A DNA stretch of 64,000 bases from Streptomyces sp. F63 (GTDB lineage: Bacteria; Actinomycetota; Actinomycetes; Streptomycetales; Streptomycetaceae), in assembly GCF_018070345.1 (NCBI RefSeq), contig NZ_JAGPXX010000020.1, positions 1 through 64,000 of the forward strand, read 5' to 3'. Numbering within the stretch: position 1 is the stretch's first letter; every line of letters starts with the position of its first letter. Position numbers and translations under genes: made by a program. Below the pieces are notes generated by a model. The model saw nothing but the letters and a program-made list of their open reading frames with translations, was not told the DNA's origin and did no database searches. Shown here one piece after another: positions 31,796-40,169 of the stretch.

Positions 31796-32931
31796 CCCCG
31801 CCCCTCCCCGCCGGGTGCCCCGGCGGGCCGCCGGCCGCCCCGGAACGCCCCGTACAGCAGCCGCCCGCCGGCGCACACCGCCAGCGCCAGCGCGCTCACC
31901 CGGCGCGAGAGCCGTACCGCGCGCTCGATGTCGCCCGGTTCCACGGGACGGTTGCCCGCCCCCAGCACGGGCCGGTGTTCGACCCGGCCGCCGTACGCCA
32001 GCGTGCCGCCCAGCCGTACGCCCAGGGCCCCCGCGAACGCGGCCTCGACCGGGCCGGCGTTGGGGCTCGGGTGGCGCCGGGCGTCGGAGCGCAGCACCCG
32101 CAGGGCGCCGCGCGGGTCCGGGCCGGCGAGCACCGCCAGTGCGGCGGTGAGCCGGGCCCCGGGGAAACCCGCCACGTCGTCCAGCCGGGCCGGGGCCCAG
32201 CCGAACCGGCGCAGCCGCGGCGACGTGTGGCCGGCCATCGCGTCGAGGGTGTTGACCGCCCGGAACCCGGCCAGCCCGGGCACCCCGGCGACGGCGCCCC
32301 ACACCAGCGCGCCGACGACCGCGTCCGAGGTGTTCTCCGCGACGGACTCCACGACGGCGCGGGCGAGCTGCGGGGCGTCCAGCGACTGCGGATCCCGCCC
32401 GCACAGTCCCGGCAGCCGTTCGCGGGCCCGTGCCAGGTCACCGGAGTCCAGCGCGGCGCCGATCGCGCGCGCCTCGCGGCCGAGCGACGTACCGCCCAGC
32501 ACGGTCCAGGTGACGGCGGCCGTCAGCGCCGCGGAGGCGGCCGGGGAGCGGCGTACGGCACGGGAGAGCCCGGCGGCCGCGGCCACCGTGCCGCCGGCGC
32601 ACAGGGCGGTGTACAGCGCCCCGGCGCCCCGGTGGTCACGCCACAGCAGCCGCTCGGCGGCCGTCGCGGCCCGCCCGAACGCGGCGACGGGATGCCCGCG
32701 CCGGGGGTCGCCCAGGACGAGGTCGCCGAGGAAGCCCAGCACGGTACCGGCGGCGAGGACCGCGTCCGCCGGGCGCGGGCGGCCGGGGAACGGAGGGCGG
32801 GCGTCCGGGGTCCGGGGGGCCGCCCGGAGAGCGGGGGTCCGGGACGCGGAGGACCCGGCGGGGGCGGACCGGCGAGGGCCCCGCGGGCCGGCGGCCCGGC
32901 CGCGGGCCCCGGCGGCGTGGTCGGCGCGCAT
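31792..32931 (-). CDS. cobD: Adenosylcobinamide-phosphate synthase CobD/CbiB
   Basis: A 379-residue membrane protein that joins aminopropanol (or its phosphate) to adenosylcobyrate. Family blocks are LGFLGDLVLGDPRRGHPVAAFG, SLDAPQLARAVVESVAENTS, NTLDAMAGHTSPRLRRFGWA, ARLDDVAGFPGARLTA and HPSPNAGPVEAAFAGALGVR. Several hydrophobic segments are present. The first about 55 residues are Arg/Ala/Pro-rich and not typical, so a start further in is possible. It is the first gene of the operon, about 180 bases after the cobalamin riboswitch. Confidence 0.92.
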   Translation of the reverse strand: MRADHAAGARGRAAGPRGPRRSAPAGSSASRTPALRAAPRTPDARPPFPGRPRPADAVLAAGTVLGFLGDLVLGDPRRGHPVAAFGRAATAAERLLWRDHRGAGALYTALCAGGTVAAAAGLSRAVRRSPAASAALTAAVTWTVLGGTSLGREARAIGAALDSGDLARARERLPGLCGRDPQSLDAPQLARAVVESVAENTSDAVVGALVWGAVAGVPGLAGFRAVNTLDAMAGHTSPRLRRFGWAPARLDDVAGFPGARLTAALAVLAGPDPRGALRVLRSDARRHPSPNAGPVEAAFAGALGVRLGGTLAYGGRVEHRPVLGAGNRPVEPGDIERAVRLSRRVSALALAVCAGGRLLYGAFRGGRRPAGAPGGEGRG

Positions 32932-33109
32932 CGGCTCAGACCGCCGTCACGCCTCGGGGGAACGGCGGGGGCGGCGGGGCCGCCGCGCGCGGGGGGAGCG
33001 GTGCCCGTCCGCGGGCCACGCGGTCACGGGGCGTTCGACGGCAGGGCGTACTGCGGCGGTAGCCGGGCATCGCACAGGTCCTCACTCAGGGTCCGCGCCC
33101 TGGTTCGAC

Positions 33110-33292
33110 ATGACCGGCGGTGAGAGTCTCCTGGCTCCCGGATCGGCGCGGGCCCCGGTCTTCCCGCCCGTCGGAACGGGCCGTGACATCGGTGGGGTGC
33201 GCTCCCCGGTGACAGTGGCGGGACCGCGCCGGATTCGCACCGGCTTCCTCTCCTGCCGCCGTTCGGCCCCGGCAGTCCACCACGCCCGGGAA
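33110..33292 (-). ncRNA. Cobalamin (B12) riboswitch
   Basis: On the minus strand the conserved parts appear in order: GGAAGCCGGTGCGAATCCGG (near 33235-33254), GCGGTCCCGCCACTGT, a variable middle with long pairing arms, and the B12 box GGGAGCCAGGAGACT (near 33125-33139). It ends about 180 bases before cobD and should shut off the cob operon when adenosylcobalamin is plentiful. A short CAGGG...CCCTG hairpin at about 33087-33102 follows and may be part of the expression platform. Exact ends are estimated. Confidence 0.95.
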
Positions 33293-33471
33293 CGCCCGTC
33301 AACTCGCCCTTGACCTGCGGGGGATCAGTGTGCCGAGTCCCACACCGGCCCGTGAGCGCCGGTCGTACCGCGCGGCGCCGGGACGGCGGAGGCGCACGGG
33401 CCCCGGGTGGTGCGGTGTGCCCCGATGGGCCCGCCGGCGGTTTCCGCTCCGGCGGGCCCGGCGGAGGGCTG

Positions 33472-33717
33472 TCAGGCGACGATCAGATAGATCCCGTACG
33501 CCACGACCGCCGCGGAGAGCGCGAAGCAGACGGAGGCGAGGACGCGTGCCAGGGCGGTCGGTGCCTCGGTGACCGTGGCGCCCTCCGCGCCGTCCGCCTG
33601 CGGGCGCCGCTTCGCTGCGGTGCCGACGATGCCCAGGGTGAAGACGCCGACGATGGCGACGGTCGCCACGAGGCTGACCACGGAGACCTGGCCGAGTGCT
33701 GCCCAGTCGATGTTCAT
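33472..33717 (-). CDS. Small membrane protein downstream of the Pit transporter
   Basis: An 81-residue protein with two predicted transmembrane helices: VSVVSLVATVAIVGVFTLGI near residues 11-31 and ARVLASVCFALSAAVVAYGI, then YLIVA at the C-terminus. A charged cytoplasmic loop (AAKRRPQADGAEGA) joins them. It begins MNIDWAALGQ, 24 bases after the Pit gene stop, so it is most likely co-transcribed and may assist the transporter. No known domain. Confidence 0.82.
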   Translation of the reverse strand: MNIDWAALGQVSVVSLVATVAIVGVFTLGIVGTAAKRRPQADGAEGATVTEAPTALARVLASVCFALSAAVVAYGIYLIVA

Positions 33718-33741
33718 CCGGTTCTTTCCTTGCCTGAGCCG

Positions 33742-34998
33742 TCAGACGACGGTGGTCTTGGACGCGGCGGGCGACTGCGGGGAGCCGGTCTCGCCGTCGT
33801 GGGCGGCCGCCTCCAGCGCCGAGTCGGTGGGCGGCGGGGAGAGGGACGCGACGACGTCGGCGACGATGTCCTCGTGCTCCGGGTCGGCCCCCGGGGCGGG
33901 GACGTCGTTCACATTGCTGTGGTCGACCCGCTCCTGGCGCGACTTCAGCCAGATCCAGGCGCTGCTCGCGACGGCGAGCGCGGCGACCAGGGCGACGCCC
34001 CAGGTGCCCCGCCCCGCGAGCAGGGCCGCCAGCCCGGCGACGAGGCCCGCCGCCGGCAGCGTCAGGCCCCAGGCGACGAACATGCGGGTCGCGGTCGACC
34101 AGCGCACCACGCCGCCCTTGCGGCCCAGGCCCGAGCCCATGATCGCACCGGAGGAGACCTGCGTGGTGGAGAGGCCGAAGCCCAGGTGGGAGGAGGCGAG
34201 GATGACGGTCGCGGCGCCGGTCTGGGCGGAGAAGCCCTGCGGCGGCCGGATGTCGGTGAGGCCCTTGCCCATGGTGCGGATGATGCGCCAGCCGCCGAGG
34301 TACGTGCCGAGGGCGATGGCGACACCGGCGGAGGTGATGACCCAGAACGGCGGGCCGGAGTCGGGAGCGAGCACGCCGCCGGTGATCAGCGCGAGGGTCA
34401 TCACACCCATGGTCTTCTGGGCGTCGTTGGTGCCGTGCGCCAGGGAGACCAGGGCGGCCGAGGCGATCTGCCCGGAGCGGTAGCCCTTCGCGGTGTCCCG
34501 CTCGTCGCGGTCGCGGGCGAGCCGGTAGGTGAGCCGGGTCGCGGCCATCGCCGCGAGGCCCGCGACGATCGGCGCGGCCAGGGCCGGCAGCAGGACCTTC
34601 GACAGGACGACGTCGAGGTGGATGGCCCCGATGCCCGCGGAGAACAGGGTGGCACCGATCAGTCCGCCGTACAGGGCGTGCGACGAGCTGGAGGGGAGGC
34701 CCACCAGCCAGGTCAGCAGGTTCCACATGATCGCACCGACCAGGCCGGCGAAGATCACTTCTGGGCGGATGCCGCTCTCGTCGACGATGCCGCCGGAGAT
34801 GGTCTTGGCGACCTCCACGGACAGGAACGCGCCGACGAGGTTGAGGACCGCCGACATCGCCACCGCGGTCCTGGGCTTGAGCGCCCCGGTGGAGATGGTC
34901 GTGGCCATCGCGTTGGCGGTGTCGTGGAAGCCGTTCGTGAAGTCGAACACCAAGGCCGTGATGATCACGATCCCGATGAGAAGCGTGATGTGTTCCAT
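33742..34998 (-). CDS. pit: PiT-family inorganic phosphate transporter
   Basis: A 418-residue polytopic membrane protein of the PiT (PHO4) family, a low-affinity metal-phosphate/proton symporter. Both copies of the family signature are visible: FDFTNGFHDTANAMATTIST near residue 20 and SLAHGTNDAQKTMGVMTLAL in the second half. The C-terminal about 50 residues are a hydrophilic tail. The ATG has a weak TGGGTGA site upstream. A PHO-box-like repeat lies about 40 bases before the start, suggesting control by PhoP under phosphate limitation. It resembles the streptomycete PitH2 context. Confidence 0.93.
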   Translation of the reverse strand: MEHITLLIGIVIITALVFDFTNGFHDTANAMATTISTGALKPRTAVAMSAVLNLVGAFLSVEVAKTISGGIVDESGIRPEVIFAGLVGAIMWNLLTWLVGLPSSSSHALYGGLIGATLFSAGIGAIHLDVVLSKVLLPALAAPIVAGLAAMAATRLTYRLARDRDERDTAKGYRSGQIASAALVSLAHGTNDAQKTMGVMTLALITGGVLAPDSGPPFWVITSAGVAIALGTYLGGWRIIRTMGKGLTDIRPPQGFSAQTGAATVILASSHLGFGLSTTQVSSGAIMGSGLGRKGGVVRWSTATRMFVAWGLTLPAAGLVAGLAALLAGRGTWGVALVAALAVASSAWIWLKSRQERVDHSNVNDVPAPGADPEHEDIVADVVASLSPPPTDSALEAAAHDGETGSPQSPAASKTTVV

Positions 34999-35035
34999 TC
35001 ACCCAGGCAATCGTTCGGGGGCCGGTTACACGGCG

Positions 35036-35068
35036 ACGGTAGGGACGTTCGGTGAACGGAAGATGAAT
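35036..35068 (-). promoter_or_regulatory. PHO-box-like direct repeats upstream of pit
   Basis: On the minus strand three contiguous 11-base units read ATTCATCTTCC, GTTCACCGAAC and GTCCCTACCGT. The first two match the Streptomyces PhoP direct-repeat unit (GTTCACC-like) well and the third is weaker. The position, about 40-70 bases before the start codon, suits activation. The rest of 34999-35483 shows no gene; short open frames on both strands are low-complexity. Confidence 0.6.
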
Positions 35069-35483
35069 AGGAGTGGGCTTGCAGGTGCGTCTGCGGGCGG
35101 GCCTGCGGGGAGGCGGCCGCGGCCAATTCTCCCCATAAGGGCGGCATACCGCCCGAAAATGCCGTGGCTGTATGACGGACAGCTGAATACGGGCGGGTGT
35201 GAAGGTGAACGCGGGGATGCGGTCATGCGGGTGACCACGGGGACCCGGTGGAGGCGGGCGGCCGGGCGGCGCCCGCCTCCACCGGGCCGCGGCGGACGGC
35301 TCGACGGAGAGTGACCGCCGGGCGGCGCGGCCGGCGCACCGCTGCCCGGTCGCCGCCGGTCGCCGGCCCCCACCGCCTCCGGCCTCCCGCGCACCCCCCG
35401 GCGGCCGTCCCGTCGCCGTCTCCGCCGGTCCCCGTACCCCCGCCGTGCCGTCTCTGCCAGGATCGGCCCCGGAGGTGAGAGCA

Positions 35484-36143
35484 GTGACGGAACCGCTCCC
35501 GCAGGAGCTCGCCGACGCCTGGGCCGAGCTGGTCGCCACGGCCCGGCGCACCACCGACGAGGGGCTGGTCGTCGGCACCTCCGGCAATGTCTCGGTACGC
35601 GTCGGCGACACGGTCCTCGTCACGCCCAGTGGTGTGCCGTACCACCGGCTCGGCCCCGGGGACGCGGTCGGGGTGAGCCTCGGCGGGCAGCGCGTCCTCG
35701 GCGGCCTGCGCCCCACCAGCGAGCTGCCGATGCACCTCGCGGTCTACCGGTCCACCGGCGCCCGCGCGATCGTGCACACCCACGCCGTGCACGCCACGGC
35801 CGTCTCCACGCTCGTCACCGAACTGCCGCCGGTCCACTACATGGCCGCGGCGCTGGGCGGTCCTGTCCGTGTCGCCCCGTACGCGCTGTACGGCAGCGAG
35901 GAACTGGCCCGTCACACCCTCGCCGCTCTCCGCGACCGCAGCGGATGCCTGCTGCGGAACCACGGCACGCTCACCCACGGCGCCACGCTCGACCAGGCGT
36001 ACGACCGGACCGCGCAACTGGAGTGGATGTGCCGTGTCTGGCTGACGGCCCGGTCCGTGCCCGGCCTCAGCCCCGCGCTCCTCTCCCGCGACGACCTGGC
36101 CGAGGCCGCCGGGAAGCTCCGCGGATACGGCCCGCGCCCCTGA
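35484..36143 (+). CDS. Class II aldolase/adducin-family protein
   Basis: A 219-residue zinc aldolase of the fuculose-1-phosphate/ribulose-phosphate epimerase type. The zinc histidines are in IVHTHAVHATAVS and LLRNHGTLTHG, and the phosphate-binding region is GTSGNVSVRVGD and TPSGVPYHRL. The GTG at 35484 follows a near-perfect GGAGGTGAG eight bases upstream and beats the longer in-frame start at 35445. Likely a cytoplasmic sugar-phosphate aldolase; the natural substrate is not evident. Confidence 0.88.
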   Translation: MTEPLPQELADAWAELVATARRTTDEGLVVGTSGNVSVRVGDTVLVTPSGVPYHRLGPGDAVGVSLGGQRVLGGLRPTSELPMHLAVYRSTGARAIVHTHAVHATAVSTLVTELPPVHYMAAALGGPVRVAPYALYGSEELARHTLAALRDRSGCLLRNHGTLTHGATLDQAYDRTAQLEWMCRVWLTARSVPGLSPALLSRDDLAEAAGKLRGYGPRP

Positions 36144-36215
36144 CCGCCGGACCGGCCGCCGCTCCGGACCGGCCGCGCCCCGGTCACCGCGCGTACCCGC
36201 CACCGCGCTCCGCAC

Positions 36216-36305
36216 GCACTCCGCTTCACGGCACTCCGCTTCACGGCACTCCGCTTCACGGCACTCCGCTTCACGGCACTCCGCTTCACGGCACTCCGCT
36301 TCACG
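36216..36305. repeat. 15-bp tandem repeat, six perfect copies
   Basis: GCACTCCGCTTCACG is repeated six times without mismatch from 36216 to 36305 and is flanked by degenerate copies on both sides (GCGCTCCGCAC...). It lies in the 261-base gap between the aldolase and alpha/beta-hydrolase genes. No ribosome site or domain supports coding, although all frames stay open because the unit length is a multiple of three. Confidence 0.95.
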
Positions 36306-36404
36306 GCGCTCCGCACCACCGTGCGGGCGCGCCCCGCCCGCACGGTCACCCTCCGGGCAGGCCGGCACTGGCCGCCCCGCCGTATCCCGAGCACACTGGG
36401 ACCA

Positions 36405-37526
36405 ATGCGACCTCGTACAGCGGCGGCTCTCGCCGCCACAACCGTCCTCGGTGCCGGTACGGCGGCGGTGGCCGCCGGCCGGTACGCCGGTGACACGGCC
36501 CTGTCCCCGTCCCGGCCGCTGCCGAGCGACCCCCGGCTCACCGTCCACGCCACCACGGCCGACACGGTCACCCTCACCCGCAGCCTGGCCTCGCTGCGGC
36601 CCGGCACCTACGGGCTGACCGGCGGCGGCATCCACGCCGTCATCGGGGAGGTGGCCGAGGACGCGGACTGCCCGCCGGACTCGGTGGTGCGCCGCCTGGA
36701 GCGGGTCGAGCGCGGCAGCCTGCGGCGCGGCGCCAAGGTGCGCTTCACTCCGCAGGTCCACACCGGCAACCCCGGCGAGGCGCACGGTCTGGAGTACGAG
36801 GACGTGGAGGTCCCCGGCGAGCTCGGAGCGCTGCCCGCCTGGCTGGTCCCCGGTACCCGCCCGACCTGGGTCGTCACCGTGCACGGCCTCGGCACCACCC
36901 GCGAACACCCCCTGGTGGTCCTGCCGTTCCTGTCCCGCCTCGGTCTCCCCGTGCTCGACCTCTCCTACCGCGGCGACCCGGGCGCGCCCCGCGACCCGGA
37001 CGGAACCGGTCACTTCGGCGCCACCGAGTGGCGCGACCTGGACGCCGCCGTCCGCTTCGCCGTGCACCGGGGCGCCGAGCGGGTCGTGCTGTACGGCTGG
37101 TCCACGGGCGGCAGCATGGCCGTGCACACCGTGGCCAACTCGGCGCTGCGCGACCGGATCAGCGGCCTGGTGCTCGACTCGCCCGTGCTGGACTGGCACT
37201 CCACGGTCCGGGCCCTCGCCGCCGCCCACGGCACCCCCAGGGCGCTGCTGCCGCTGGCGGTACGGGCCGCCGAGGGCCGGGCGGGGCTGGGCGCGGAGAG
37301 CCTGGCGGAGGCGTCGGCGCCGTCCCGGGTGTCCGTCCCGACGCTGATCCTGCACGGACCGGACGACCGGCTGGCCCCCTGGGACCGCTCACAGCTCCTC
37401 GCCGACCGCCGTCCCGACCTCGTCACGCTCCACCCCGTCCCGCAGGCCCCGCACGCCGCGATGTGGAACGCCGACCCGGCGGGCTACGAGGAGGCCGTCC
37501 GCCGCTTCCTCACCCCCCTGCTGTAG
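36405..37526 (+). CDS. Alpha/beta-hydrolase-fold protein, membrane-anchored or exported
   Basis: A 373-residue hydrolase. A hydrophobic N-terminus (AAALAATTVLGAGTAAVAAG, residues about 5-25) may be an uncleaved signal anchor. The catalytic fold spans residues about 145-370: strand WVVTVHGLGTTREHPLVVL, nucleophile elbow VVLYGWSTGGSMAVH, acid loop LILHGPDDRLAPWD and histidine PQAPHAAMWN. This is the serine-hydrolase layout of bacterial dienelactone/peptidase-like hydrolases. There is no neighbour clue to the substrate. ACCA directly before the ATG offers no ribosome site. Confidence 0.85.
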   Translation: MRPRTAAALAATTVLGAGTAAVAAGRYAGDTALSPSRPLPSDPRLTVHATTADTVTLTRSLASLRPGTYGLTGGGIHAVIGEVAEDADCPPDSVVRRLERVERGSLRRGAKVRFTPQVHTGNPGEAHGLEYEDVEVPGELGALPAWLVPGTRPTWVVTVHGLGTTREHPLVVLPFLSRLGLPVLDLSYRGDPGAPRDPDGTGHFGATEWRDLDAAVRFAVHRGAERVVLYGWSTGGSMAVHTVANSALRDRISGLVLDSPVLDWHSTVRALAAAHGTPRALLPLAVRAAEGRAGLGAESLAEASAPSRVSVPTLILHGPDDRLAPWDRSQLLADRRPDLVTLHPVPQAPHAAMWNADPAGYEEAVRRFLTPLL

Positions 37527-37901
37527 CCGCGCGGCCGGCCGGTACCGCGCCCGGGTACCGGTTCCGGCCGTCCCCGTGCCGGTACGGCGGCGCGGGCGGC
37601 GGGGCGGGATTCCGGGAAAAGGGGGTCCGGCGGGAGACCGCGAACGGCGGCCTCTCCGCGGCCGGGGGTCCGGCCGGGCACGGGCGCGGCGCCGCCCGGT
37701 GGCCGCGAGCGCGTCGGGGGCGGGCCGCCGGAGAGCGGCGGTGCCGCCCCCGTGCGGGACGCGGGCCCTCCGCCGCCCCGGTCCGCGGCGCCGCGGAGTC
37801 TTCGGCGGCGGCACCCGCCGGCGGCCGTTCCGGACCCGCTGCGTCATGGGTGCCGCACCCTCCGATTGGGCTTTCGGGCCGTCACCCGGGACACTGCTGC
37901 C
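37527..37901. other. Gap without recognised features
   Basis: A 375-base GC-rich interval between the alpha/beta-hydrolase and the gene at 37902. Open frames give Arg/Pro/Gly-rich products only. No promoter, hairpin or RNA motif was identified with confidence. Confidence 0.45.
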
Positions 37902-39356
37902 GTGACGTCCCGTACTCCGCGCGACTCCCGGCTCCATCTCGTCCCGAAACGACCGACCGCCGCCGCCCGGCGGGCGGTGACGACCCGTCGCAAACGACAG
38001 GGCCCCCCGGCCTGGGGGGCCGCCGCCCCCCGGCCCCCCGCGGGCACCCCCGCCCCCGCCGAACTGGCGCGGCACGCGCGGGAGATCCTCGCCGGAGCGG
38101 TGCGGATCGCCCGCTGGGCCGACGCCGAGCGCGGCCGCGGCGCCCGGCTCGGACCGGGCGGCACCGGGGCGCTCTGCGGAGAGGCCGCCGAGCGGGCCGC
38201 CGGCGCCCTCGGGCTGACACCGCATCAGGTCCGCGCCGACTGGGACCGCGCCCGGCTCGCCGGACTCGTCGAACTCCACGGTGACGTGGCCCGCCCCGGC
38301 TGGCGCCTCCAGGCCTGGGACCGCGACGACACCGCCGCGCTGCGCGGCTGGGTCGCCCTGCTCGACGCCTGGTCGATCGCCCACCCGGCCCCGTCCGCCT
38401 TCGCGCCCACCGTCGTCGCCGAAGTCGTCGAAGCCGTACCGCAGGTGCTCTCCGTGCTCCAGCTGTCGGCCGGGCCCGTGCCGCTCGGAACCCTGGGGGA
38501 CATCCTCGAACAGCGGGTCGCCGAGCTCCGCACGGAGCGCTGCGAGGTGCCCTGCACCGGCAGCGGCACGCCCGACACCGGCCCCGGGGAGCGGCCCGCG
38601 GAAAGACCGGCCGGGGAGGGCCGCGCCGGCGGCCCGCCCCCCGCGCCCCTGCTGGACTGGGCGCTGGACGGCCTGGTGTCCGTCGGCGCGCTGACCCGGG
38701 AGGACGGCCAGGCCACGATGACCCCGCTCGGCAACTGGGCGGTCTGGGTCAAGCTCGAACAGATCTGCGTGGCCGCCCAGAGCCCGGCCGGCAACATCGA
38801 ACAGCCCGCCGCCGACATGCTCCGCGGCTGCGCCGGCCTCACCCCGGGCCCGGCCCGCGCGGAGTGCCGCGCCTGGCTCGCGGCCCGCCCCGTCGGCAGC
38901 GCCGTCGAGGAACTGCTGGAGGTGGCCCGGGGCGAGGACGCCCTGCTGCGCGGCCTCGCCTTCGAGGCGCTGCGCGTCGTCGGCGCCCCCGCCGAGCCGG
39001 CCGTGCGGGCGGTGACGGGCGAACCCTGTCTGCGTCCGTACGCCCTGCTGTGGCTGGCCGAACAGGAGGGTGGCGATCCCGAGGACTCCCCGGACGTGCT
39101 CACCCGCGAGGAGGCGACCTGGCTCTGGGTCGACACCGCCGCCGCGGTGGCCGACCACGGCGAGGGTCAGCTGCTGGTCCACCATCTGGAGTCCGCGGTG
39201 CAGGATTCGGTGCCCGCCCTGCTGAGGGAGGTGCGCTCGGTCGGTCACCCGCGCACGGTCCAGGTCCTGGTCGCCCTGGCCGCGGCCCACCCGGACCCGG
39301 CCCTGGCCAAGGCCGTCCGCCGGGCGGCCTTCCAGGTCCACACCGGCGGCGCGTAG
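37902..39356 (+). CDS. Conserved actinobacterial-type protein of unknown function
   Basis: A 484-residue soluble protein with no domain I can name. The first about 55 residues are basic and Pro-rich. The middle (residues about 60-230) is helical with winged-helix-like stretches (ALGLTPHQVRADWDRARLAG; EVVEAVPQVLSVLQLSAGPV; ILEQRVAELRTE). A Pro/Gly-rich gap near 220-245 precedes a C-terminal half with short helical-repeat character (LLRGLAFEALRVVGAPAEPA; ALLREVRSVGHPRTVQVLVA), reminiscent of HEAT-type repeats. The GTG start lacks a strong ribosome site, so the exact N-terminus is uncertain. It converges with the VOC gene, leaving 16 bases between the two stop codons. Confidence 0.75.
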   Translation: MTSRTPRDSRLHLVPKRPTAAARRAVTTRRKRQGPPAWGAAAPRPPAGTPAPAELARHAREILAGAVRIARWADAERGRGARLGPGGTGALCGEAAERAAGALGLTPHQVRADWDRARLAGLVELHGDVARPGWRLQAWDRDDTAALRGWVALLDAWSIAHPAPSAFAPTVVAEVVEAVPQVLSVLQLSAGPVPLGTLGDILEQRVAELRTERCEVPCTGSGTPDTGPGERPAERPAGEGRAGGPPPAPLLDWALDGLVSVGALTREDGQATMTPLGNWAVWVKLEQICVAAQSPAGNIEQPAADMLRGCAGLTPGPARAECRAWLAARPVGSAVEELLEVARGEDALLRGLAFEALRVVGAPAEPAVRAVTGEPCLRPYALLWLAEQEGGDPEDSPDVLTREEATWLWVDTAAAVADHGEGQLLVHHLESAVQDSVPALLREVRSVGHPRTVQVLVALAAAHPDPALAKAVRRAAFQVHTGGA

Positions 39357-39372
39357 CCCTCGGACCGGGGGC

Positions 39373-39834
39373 TCAGACCGGGGGCATCGTGCTGGGGACG
39401 TAGTCGCCGAAGCTCCACACATTGCCCTCGGTGTCCCGCGCCGTGTACGTCCGTGCGCCGTAGGGCTCGTCGGCCGGGGCGGCGAGGATCTCCGCCCCGT
39501 GGGACCTGGCGCGGCGGTGGTGGGCGTCGACGTCGGCCACGCGCACGTAGACCCCGACCGGGCCGCCGCCCGGCGGGGCGCCGGTGAGCGCGCCCTGCTC
39601 CGTCCTGCTGCCGAGCATCACCACGCCGTTGCCGTACGACAGCTCGGCGTGGACGACCGTGCCGGTCTCCTCGTCCTCGTACACCGCGACCTCGGTGAAG
39701 CCGAAGGCCCGGGTGAGCTGGCGGAGGGCGGCGTGCGGGTCCTCGTAGCGCAGGGTCGGGCAGACGCTCGGATGGGCACTGCCCCCGGTGCCGGCACGGT
39801 CCGTCCGGTCCCGGCTGTCCGTCAGGTCCGTCAT
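39373..39834 (-). CDS. VOC-superfamily (glyoxalase/bleomycin-resistance-like) protein
   Basis: A 153-residue protein with the paired beta-alpha-beta-beta-beta units of the VOC fold: CPTLRYEDPHAALRQLTRAF, then GFTEVAVYED and VGVYVRVADVDAHHRRARSH, ending in the typical ARDTEGNVWSFGDYVP. It may bind a metal and a small hydrophobic ligand or be a glyoxalase/dioxygenase-like enzyme; the sequence does not tell which. The ATG at 39834 has GGAG ten bases upstream; a GTG three codons earlier is less well placed. Confidence 0.85.
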   Translation of the reverse strand: MTDLTDSRDRTDRAGTGGSAHPSVCPTLRYEDPHAALRQLTRAFGFTEVAVYEDEETGTVVHAELSYGNGVVMLGSRTEQGALTGAPPGGGPVGVYVRVADVDAHHRRARSHGAEILAAPADEPYGARTYTARDTEGNVWSFGDYVPSTMPPV

Positions 39835-40002
39835 ATCGGTCACTCCTCACCGGATCTCCGGATCCGCTCCGGCGGACGGTGGCGCACCGGCCGTCCGCCT
39901 CCAGTCTCCCCGCCCGGTCCCGGAAGGGCCCGCCGGGCGGACCGGTGACCACCGGATCCCCGCCCGCGAGCCACGGGGCGAAACCGGGTTGCGCCACACG
40001 GT

Positions 40003-40060
40003 TAGACTGGCCCGTATGGCAATTCTCCTCGCTCATTAGACGGCGTCGCGCCCGCGCCGT
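40003..40060 (+). promoter_or_regulatory. Leader ORF (MAILLAH) with leaderless-type promoter and following hairpin
   Basis: TAGACT at 40003-40008 is a TAGNNT -10 box and the A of an ATG follows seven bases later at 40016, the spacing of leaderless mRNAs. The frame 40016-40039 encodes MAILLAH and stops. Immediately after the stop, ACGGCG at 40040-40045 can pair with CGCCGT at 40055-40060. The ABC-F gene begins 130 bases further on. The arrangement resembles a translation-sensing attenuator. No -35 consensus is visible. Confidence 0.45.
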
Positions 40061-40169
40061 GCCGCGGCCCCGAGAGATCCGCGATCCGTCCGGCACCGGC
40101 CCGGATCCGCCCGGATCCGCCCGTCGATCCGACCGCCCGACGTCCGTCCGTTCCGCCTGGAGTATTCCC

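Noticed and set aside
27730..33313. Two plus-strand frames of about 930 and 1,095 codons opposite the cobalamin genes
   Set aside because: Length comes only from GC content. They have no domain or ribosome site and lie antisense to well-identified cob genes.
36216..36305. Possible CRISPR array
   Set aside because: The units are directly adjacent with no spacers, so it is a tandem repeat.
35912..36607. A 231-codon minus-strand frame containing RSAVK pentapeptide repeats
   Set aside because: The repeats are the translation of the 15-bp minisatellite. The rest is antisense to the aldolase and hydrolase genes, and there is no start signal.
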